Translations under genes and position numbers: made by a program | Shown here: positions 14,890-19,071 of the stretch, piece after piece | Layout: every line of letters starts with the position of its first letter | Position numbering within the stretch: position 1 is the stretch's first letter | Notes under the pieces: model-generated | Told to the model about the DNA's origin: nothing | Databases searched by the model: none | Seen by the model: the letters and a program-made list of their open reading frames with translations, nothing else | Source: Aquirhabdus sp. | GTDB taxonomy: Bacteria; Pseudomonadota; Gammaproteobacteria; Pseudomonadales; Moraxellaceae | Length of the DNA: 19,071 bases | Assembly (NCBI GenBank): GCA_030152425.1 | Contig: JASLJP010000092.1 | Location: 1-19,071 of the forward strand | Direction: 5' to 3'

Positions 14890-16068
14890 ATGAGTGAATC
14901 AATCGTAATCGTCGGCGGTGCACGTACCGCTATGGGTGGTTTTCAAGGCTCCCTGTCCGGCAGCACAGCGCCAGAGCTGGGTGCGACCGTGATCAGCGCT
15001 GCAGTCAGCCGTGCTGGCCTGCAACCCACCGACATTCAAGAAGTGATCATGGGCTGCGTCCTGCCAGGTGGCCTGAAACAAGGTCCAGCGCGTCAAGCCA
15101 TGCGTAAAGCCGGTCTGCCAGACACCACCGGTGCCGTGACCATCAACAAACTGTGTGGTTCAGGCATGAAAGCGGTCATGCAAGCCACCGACATGATCAA
15201 AGCCGGTAGCGCTGAGATCGTGGTTGCAGGCGGCATGGAGTCTATGACCAACGCCCCCTACATCATTGCCAAAGCACGTGGCGGTCTGCGCATGGGTCAT
15301 GGCGAGATCAAAGATCATATGTTCCTCGACGGTCTGGAAGATGCAGACACCGGTCGTCTGATGGGCTCATTCGCCCAAGATACCGCCAACACCCTCGGCT
15401 ATAACCGTGTACAAATGGATGACTTCGCGATCCGCTCGCTGAAACGCGCCCAAACCGCGATCAACGAAGGCTACTTTAAAGACGAAATCGTGCCAGTGAC
15501 CGTTAAAGGTCGCGGCGGTGACGTCGAAGTCGTGCAAGACGAACAACCCCTGAACGCCAAACTGGACAAAATCCCCGGTCTGAAACCTGCGTTTGCCAAA
15601 GACGGGACCATCACCGCCGCCAACGCCAGCTCGATCAGCGACGGCGCATCGGCACTGGTGCTGACCACCGCGACCATCGCTGCTGAAAAAGGCCTGCCGG
15701 TACTGGCGCGCATCATCAGCACCGCGTCGAACTCACAACACCCCAGCGAATTCACCATCGCACCCGTTGGTGCGATCGAAAAAGTGCTGGCCAAAGCAGG
15801 CTGGACTGCGGCTGAAGTCGATCTGTGGGAAATCAACGAAGCGTTTGCAATGGTCACCATGGCAGCCATCGACAAATACAGCCTCGATGCCGAGAAAGTC
15901 AACATCAACGGCGGTGCCTGTGCGCTGGGTCATCCAGTTGGCTCAACCGGCTCACGCATCATCCTGACCCTGATCCACGCCCTGAAACGTACTGGCGGCA
16001 AGAAAGGCGTTGCAGCCCTGTGTATCGGTGGCGGCGAAGCGACTGCGGTTGCAATCGAACTGGTCTAA
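14890..16068 (+). CDS. Acetyl-CoA C-acetyltransferase (thiolase family)
   Basis: Thiolases of this class condense two acetyl-CoA to acetoacetyl-CoA, or run in reverse in degradation of short-chain acyl compounds. The 392 residues match biosynthetic thiolases such as PhaA and AtoB. Cys89 in NKLCGSGMKAV is the nucleophile, NEAFA carries the oxyanion asparagine, His348 is in GHPVGSTGS and Cys378 in LCIGGGEA. These positions equal those of the Zoogloea enzyme. The ATG at 14890 was preferred because GGAG (14880-14883) lies six bases upstream and it gives the conserved N-terminus VIVGGARTAMGGFQG. An in-frame ATG at 14719 would add 57 residues not seen in the family. It stands alone, with no hydratase, reductase or PHA synthase beside it, so whether it serves PHA synthesis, acetoacetate use or amino-acid breakdown cannot be decided. 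Confidence 0.93.
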   Translation: MSESIVIVGGARTAMGGFQGSLSGSTAPELGATVISAAVSRAGLQPTDIQEVIMGCVLPGGLKQGPARQAMRKAGLPDTTGAVTINKLCGSGMKAVMQATDMIKAGSAEIVVAGGMESMTNAPYIIAKARGGLRMGHGEIKDHMFLDGLEDADTGRLMGSFAQDTANTLGYNRVQMDDFAIRSLKRAQTAINEGYFKDEIVPVTVKGRGGDVEVVQDEQPLNAKLDKIPGLKPAFAKDGTITAANASSISDGASALVLTTATIAAEKGLPVLARIISTASNSQHPSEFTIAPVGAIEKVLAKAGWTAAEVDLWEINEAFAMVTMAAIDKYSLDAEKVNINGGACALGHPVGSTGSRIILTLIHALKRTGGKKGVAALCIGGGEATAVAIELV

Positions 16069-16087
16069 TCCACCTGTTGCACCCCAT

Positions 16088-16119
16088 AAAAAACGAGCCT
16101 AAATCAGGCTCGTTTTTTT
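16088..16119 (+). terminator. Terminator after the thiolase gene
   Basis: A 13-bp perfect stem (16088-16100 with 16106-16118), core CGAGCCT/AGGCTCG, has a five-base loop, six leading A and seven trailing T. It lies 20 bases past the stop and can work in both directions. Confidence 0.9.
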
Positions 16120-16150
16120 ATGCATGGGCGGCAGCCCCAATCACAGCCAT

Positions 16151-16181
16151 AAAAAATCCGCCTCAATCGAGACGGATTTTT
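16151..16181 (-). terminator. Terminator after the putative porin gene
   Basis: AAAAATCCG (16152-16160) pairs with CGGATTTTT (16173-16181). One C-A mismatch separates it from an inner CTC/GAG stem and an AATC loop. It lies 39 bases past the porin stop on the minus strand, and its A-run gives the U-tract there. Together with the preceding hairpin it insulates the two convergent genes. Confidence 0.82.
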
Positions 16182-16219
16182 AATTTGCGTAGACCTGCTC
16201 TACCGTGAGGGCGAGGGTC

Positions 16220-17020
16220 TTAGAAGCGCCAAGTGCCGTTGATGCCTACACCGTAGGTGTCTTCGCCAAAGGTCTTGCCGGTATAGACTGACGCGCCCAC
16301 ACCGAAGACTGGGGTGATGAATTTACGGGCATTCAGGTTGACGGTATATGGGTCATCTGCGCCTTTTACTGTTTGTGAGTCGTAGCCCAAACCGATGCTG
16401 AAGGTGCGGTCGAGATAGAAATCACCTTTAACGCCCCATGCATCGGAGTTTTCGCCAAAGCGCGCATGGCCTTCGAGGTTCACGCTGTTACCGCTGGCCA
16501 GTTGGGTCAGCCATTTGGCGCGGATGGTTGGGTCGGTATCGGTATGTACATCGGTGTCAACCACTGCGACGCCCAAGGCAACCAGCAGGTTAGGAATCGG
16601 CAGTACGCCAATTTCTGCACCGTAGGTGGTTACGTCTGTGCTGGTGGTGTTTTCTTCAGAGTGCGCACCATTCACCGAGAGGTACAGGATCGATTGTGGC
16701 ACGTAGTATTCTGCATCAATCCCGACAGTGTTGATTTTGCTGTCGTCAAAACCAGATTGTTGAGCTTGGGTGTAGTTATAGTTCAGAGTGGCGTTGCTGG
16801 CGTGATTGATAAAACCTGCTTCTGCAACTGGGCCATTTTGAGTCCGGACGGGTTCCAGATAACCGGTGATTGAGGCACCCAGGCTAAACGCGGTTGCGTC
16901 ATCTGGTGTGCTGTTGACATTGGCGTATCCTGCGCCTGCGTTCAATTCAGCTTGGTAAGCATGTGCTACGTTTAGTGACAATGCAGCGAGAACCGCTGTT
17001 GCGAGTAATTGTTTTTTCAT
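16220..17020 (-). CDS. Putative outer-membrane porin (Porin_7-like)
   Basis: The gene encodes 266 residues beginning with a clear signal peptide, MKKQLLATAVLAALSLNVAHA, cut before YQAELNAG. The mature part is built of alternating polar/apolar strands with Gly-, Asn- and Tyr-rich turns, and it ends GVGINGTWRF. A terminal phenylalanine is the usual BAM recognition signal of outer-membrane barrels. Length and style resemble the putative porins of Acinetobacter and other Moraxellaceae (Pfam Porin_7), whose substrates are mostly unknown. That match is by recall and is moderate. The ATG at 17020 is preceded by GGAG with a six-base spacer. An upstream in-frame start at 17107 would place 29 non-signal residues in front of the signal peptide and is unlikely. 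The gene is monocistronic and flanked by terminators. Confidence 0.85.
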   Translation of the reverse strand: MKKQLLATAVLAALSLNVAHAYQAELNAGAGYANVNSTPDDATAFSLGASITGYLEPVRTQNGPVAEAGFINHASNATLNYNYTQAQQSGFDDSKINTVGIDAEYYVPQSILYLSVNGAHSEENTTSTDVTTYGAEIGVLPIPNLLVALGVAVVDTDVHTDTDPTIRAKWLTQLASGNSVNLEGHARFGENSDAWGVKGDFYLDRTFSIGLGYDSQTVKGADDPYTVNLNARKFITPVFGVGASVYTGKTFGEDTYGVGINGTWRF

Positions 17021-17150
17021 CGTTTTCTCCAAGAAAAGTGACGCTTTCATGACAAATACACATCTGATTACAATTTCGATTCTATTTATTGTTTCTATTG
17101 GTGTCAAACCTTATTCTGTTATCACGCACTACATGAGTGCAACAAACTCA

Positions 17151-18056
17151 CTACATGATATAAGCGCCGCCCCAAAGTAGGTCAGCGGTGGCTTGGATGG
17201 CATCGCCATCGTAAACCAGTTGCCGCCAGCGCTCTGGGATCTGCTTTGCACCGTAATAGGCGCCAGCCAGTTGACCACAGATAGCGGCCGTAGTATCCGC
17301 ATCATTGCCCAAGTTCGCCGCCTGCAGGACTGCGGCTTCGTAGCTGTCCGTCTGCGCAAAGCACCATAATGCAGCTTCCAGACTATCAACCACATAGCCA
17401 CTGCTGCTGATCTCGTCGATAGACTTGTGCTGAAAACTCCCCTGTCCGATCAACGCGACCTTCGGACTGACTATCACTAGCGTATTTACAGGCTGCAAGA
17501 CTTCAGCTTTAGACTTTCCCGCCAGCGCCAGCAGCAGATAGTGGGCAAACAAGGCACAAGCATCCAAGCACTCCGGTGCGGCATGGGTGGTGAGGCTACT
17601 CTCACGCGCGTAGTGGATAGCATCAGTTGGTGATGGTGCGTAGTACATCACGACCGGTGCCAAGCGCATCAGTGAGCCATTGCCCGCATTCAAAGGATCG
17701 GCACTGCCTGCATAGGGATCTTCGGTACGCATAAAATCCATCAAGGCTTTTTGCGTGGCAATCCCGATGTCAAAGCATTTTCCAGTACTGCTCAAATAGC
17801 CCCAACGATACCAATTACAGTAGCGACGCATTTGATCGCCTGCATCAAAGCCACTATTACGCACTAGACTCTCGGCCAGACACAGCGCCATCGAGGTATC
17901 GTCGGTCCACTGTCCAGCCTCTAGCTCAAAAAACCCACCGCCCGTCATCTCGGTCACGGGTGGAAAAGAGCCACGCGGCATAAACTCGACCGCCGTGCCA
18001 ATGGCATCGCCAATAGCGAGACCTAACAAACAACCGCGATAACGATCTAAACTCAT
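17151..18056 (-). CDS. ADP-ribosylglycohydrolase family protein (DraG-like)
   Basis: Proteins of this family remove ADP-ribose from arginine, other protein sites or small molecules with the help of two Mg ions. The 301 residues start MSLDRYRGCLLGLAIGDAIG, the family N-terminus, with GTAVEF following. The metal-binding QWTDDTS (Thr51, Asp52, Asp53) and the late GNDADTTAA (Asp252, Asp254, Thr255) are intact. GNGSLMRLAP lies between them. All expected ligands are present, so the protein is probably active. The ATG at 18056 has GGAG 8 bases upstream; the alternative ATG at 18062 would sit only two bases from that site. The cytoplasmic target cannot be read from the sequence. It is co-directional with the GIY-YIG gene 54 bases upstream and may share its transcript. 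Confidence 0.92.
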   Translation of the reverse strand: MSLDRYRGCLLGLAIGDAIGTAVEFMPRGSFPPVTEMTGGGFFELEAGQWTDDTSMALCLAESLVRNSGFDAGDQMRRYCNWYRWGYLSSTGKCFDIGIATQKALMDFMRTEDPYAGSADPLNAGNGSLMRLAPVVMYYAPSPTDAIHYARESSLTTHAAPECLDACALFAHYLLLALAGKSKAEVLQPVNTLVIVSPKVALIGQGSFQHKSIDEISSSGYVVDSLEAALWCFAQTDSYEAAVLQAANLGNDADTTAAICGQLAGAYYGAKQIPERWRQLVYDGDAIQATADLLWGGAYIM

Positions 18057-18110
18057 GCTCATCTCTCCATGATTGATTACGTTGTCGCCGCCACAATTAT
18101 TCATCAATGT

Positions 18111-18824
18111 TTAAATATTTACATACCGAATGGGATTCTGACCACTTTTCCCAACGGAATTACCGACATAAATGTCTCGGATCTCAGTTGCCACTTTGCC
18201 GCTAAACTCCCAGCGACCCTCAATTTTAGTGTTGTCTTCGGCGCGTGTTTCATACGGAAGCGTTCCAGCAGGGTACCAAGCATCTATCTGGTATACCTCT
18301 CTGACTACACCCTGATAAACTGCCATAGCATAGTCAGCAGCCTCTCTACGACCACCTATTTTCCACACGCCTCTCGTCGCCTCGAACAACTCTAGCGGTG
18401 TCATATCACTTCTGTAGCGCTTATTGATCGTAATCAAAATTACTTTGTGCACAATATCTACAGGTTTTGCCGAAAGTATCGAGATCAACTCATCACTCCT
18501 CATCCGTGGAAAAGACTCACTGTGAAACCCTACAATTTGATTGGTCAAATTCTTTTTTCCAATCAGGTCAATTGCAGCTGCTTCAACCAAAGAAGCTTCA
18601 GACTCGCTCAAGCCATACCTCAGAAAGTCTATGCTAGGCTCAAACCCCTCTGCACGAATTTCAGCAATTCTTTGAACCTTATGCGTATCGGATAAATCAC
18701 TCAAATGCGTAAAGACTCGATTTGCCTGTCCCTTGCCTATATAAAACGGCTGTCCATTTCGAGGGTCAATGTACACATAGACATAGCACTTTAGTATTTC
18801 AGCTATTTCATGTGTTATTTGCAT
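18111..18824 (-). CDS. LEM-3-like GIY-YIG nuclease-domain protein with an unassigned C-terminal domain
   Basis: The gene encodes 237 residues. The N-terminal half has the GIY-YIG signature in its LEM3-type form: VYVYI at 15-19, FYIGKG at 27-32, Arg36 in ANRVFTH, and a glutamate in LVEAAAIDLIG (Glu81), with Asn95 after it. Such domains cut DNA through a metal-dependent mechanism. The C-terminal half (about 118-237) contains LELFEATRGVWKIG and RREAADYAMAVYQG, then REVYQIDAWYPAG and GRWEFSGKVA, ending SGQNPIRYVNI. It looks like a compact PUA/EVE-like fold, a type that can read modified bases, but this is my inference. A strong GGAGG lies nine bases before the ATG at 18824. The gene is AT-richer than its neighbours, suggesting transfer. 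It begins 28 bases after tcdA ends and lies directly before the ADP-ribosylglycohydrolase gene. Confidence 0.85.
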   Translation of the reverse strand: MQITHEIAEILKCYVYVYIDPRNGQPFYIGKGQANRVFTHLSDLSDTHKVQRIAEIRAEGFEPSIDFLRYGLSESEASLVEAAAIDLIGKKNLTNQIVGFHSESFPRMRSDELISILSAKPVDIVHKVILITINKRYRSDMTPLELFEATRGVWKIGGRREAADYAMAVYQGVVREVYQIDAWYPAGTLPYETRAEDNTKIEGRWEFSGKVATEIRDIYVGNSVGKSGQNPIRYVNI

Positions 18825-18852
18825 GGATAGAATCCTCCAATCATATACCCTC

Positions 18853-19071
18853 TCAACGCCCTAATTTCTTTAGCACTTCTGCCGCCGCAACCAAGCCAAA
18901 AGTCGCCGTCACCGTCATGCCCGAACCATAGCCGCCACACTGCAATCCACCGGCATTGCAACTGCTGTCGGGCACATAAGGATTATCGATAGAATAGACG
19001 CAGCTTATATTAAATTTTTCTTTAGGTTTCTTGCACATACCTTGATTGCGCAGCTCACGGCGGATCTTGGC
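18853..19071 (-). CDS. tcdA: tRNA threonylcarbamoyladenosine dehydratase TcdA, C-terminal part (runs off the window)
   Basis: TcdA (formerly CsdL/YgdL) is an E1-like enzyme that cyclises t6A to ct6A at position 37 of tRNAs reading ANN codons. The frame enters from the window edge with AKIRRELRNQG, and 73 codons are visible. NISCVYSIDNPYVPDSS follows, corresponding to the VVYS/VFS segment of the family. The end is GYGSGMTVTATFGLVAAAEVL before KKLGR, closely resembling the conserved C-terminus of TcdA (FG.A.MVTATFGFVA). Only about a quarter of the protein is present, so catalytic residues cannot be checked. The call rests on the C-terminal motif. Confidence 0.78.
   Translation of the reverse strand, partial: AKIRRELRNQGMCKKPKEKFNISCVYSIDNPYVPDSSCNAGGLQCGGYGSGMTVTATFGLVAAAEVLKKLGR

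Noticed and set aside
17021..17107. Longer porin start at 17107
   Set aside because: It would place 29 residues ahead of a complete signal peptide, and GGAG precedes the ATG at 17020.
1..19071. CRISPR arrays, tRNA or rRNA genes, insertion sequences, prophage genes
   Set aside because: I looked for spaced repeats, cloverleaf patterns and transposase motifs on both strands and saw none.

Overview
The window looks like chromosomal DNA of a gammaproteobacterium, most likely Pseudomonadales and probably a Moraxellaceae-type lineage with moderately high G+C. This is an inference from several things. There is a RecBCD-type recC and the ubiE-ubiJ-ubiB block followed by mutM. There is an Acinetobacter-like OmpA and a Porin_7-like outer-membrane protein. 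There is also a protein resembling the FFLEELY-motif family, which I associate with Acinetobacter relatives. No rRNA, tRNA, CRISPR array, transposase or phage gene was seen.

Layout. Positions 1-983 (minus) hold the 5' part of recC. A 283-residue protein with a DUF697-like core and a Lys/Pro/Ala tail (1277-2128, plus) converges on pap, a polyphosphate:AMP phosphotransferase with two PPK2 modules (2181-3752, minus). A 23-bp tandem duplication sits at the junction. A FFLEELY-like hypothetical gene (3968-4702) precedes the ubiquinone cluster ubiE (4883-5815), ubiJ (5818-6507) and ubiB (6592-8208), with mutM (8230-9063) close behind. A small secreted protein (9147/9174-9542) follows. Then mscL (9747-10181), typA/bipA (10455-12293) and ompA (12493-13617) all lie on the minus strand, separated by strong hairpin terminators. 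A gene-free stretch of about 1.27 kb (13618-14889) holds several inverted repeats and an 18-bp perfect palindrome. It leads into an acetyl-CoA acetyltransferase-type thiolase (14890-16068). Two back-to-back terminators separate the thiolase from a putative porin (16220-17020, minus). The right end holds three minus-strand genes in line: the 3' end of tcdA (18853-19071), a LEM3-type GIY-YIG protein with an unassigned C-terminal domain (18111-18824), and an ADP-ribosylglycohydrolase (17151-18056).

How the genes work together. UbiE, UbiJ and UbiB are known partners in ubiquinone synthesis, and the tight spacing with mutM suggests one transcript. Pap recycles polyphosphate to ADP. MscL, OmpA, the porin and the small secreted protein act in the envelope. 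TypA acts on ribosomes.

Most of the window is core genome. The parts that merit closer reading are four. First, the AT-rich GIY-YIG gene placed between tcdA and the ADP-ribosylglycohydrolase. Second, the long regulatory region before the thiolase, with a palindrome over its likely -10 box. Third, the histone-H1-like tail on the DUF697-like protein. Fourth, the recent tandem duplication at the end of pap. I do not claim a proven new system. The GIY-YIG / ADP-ribosylglycohydrolase pair is the best candidate for an uncharacterised function.
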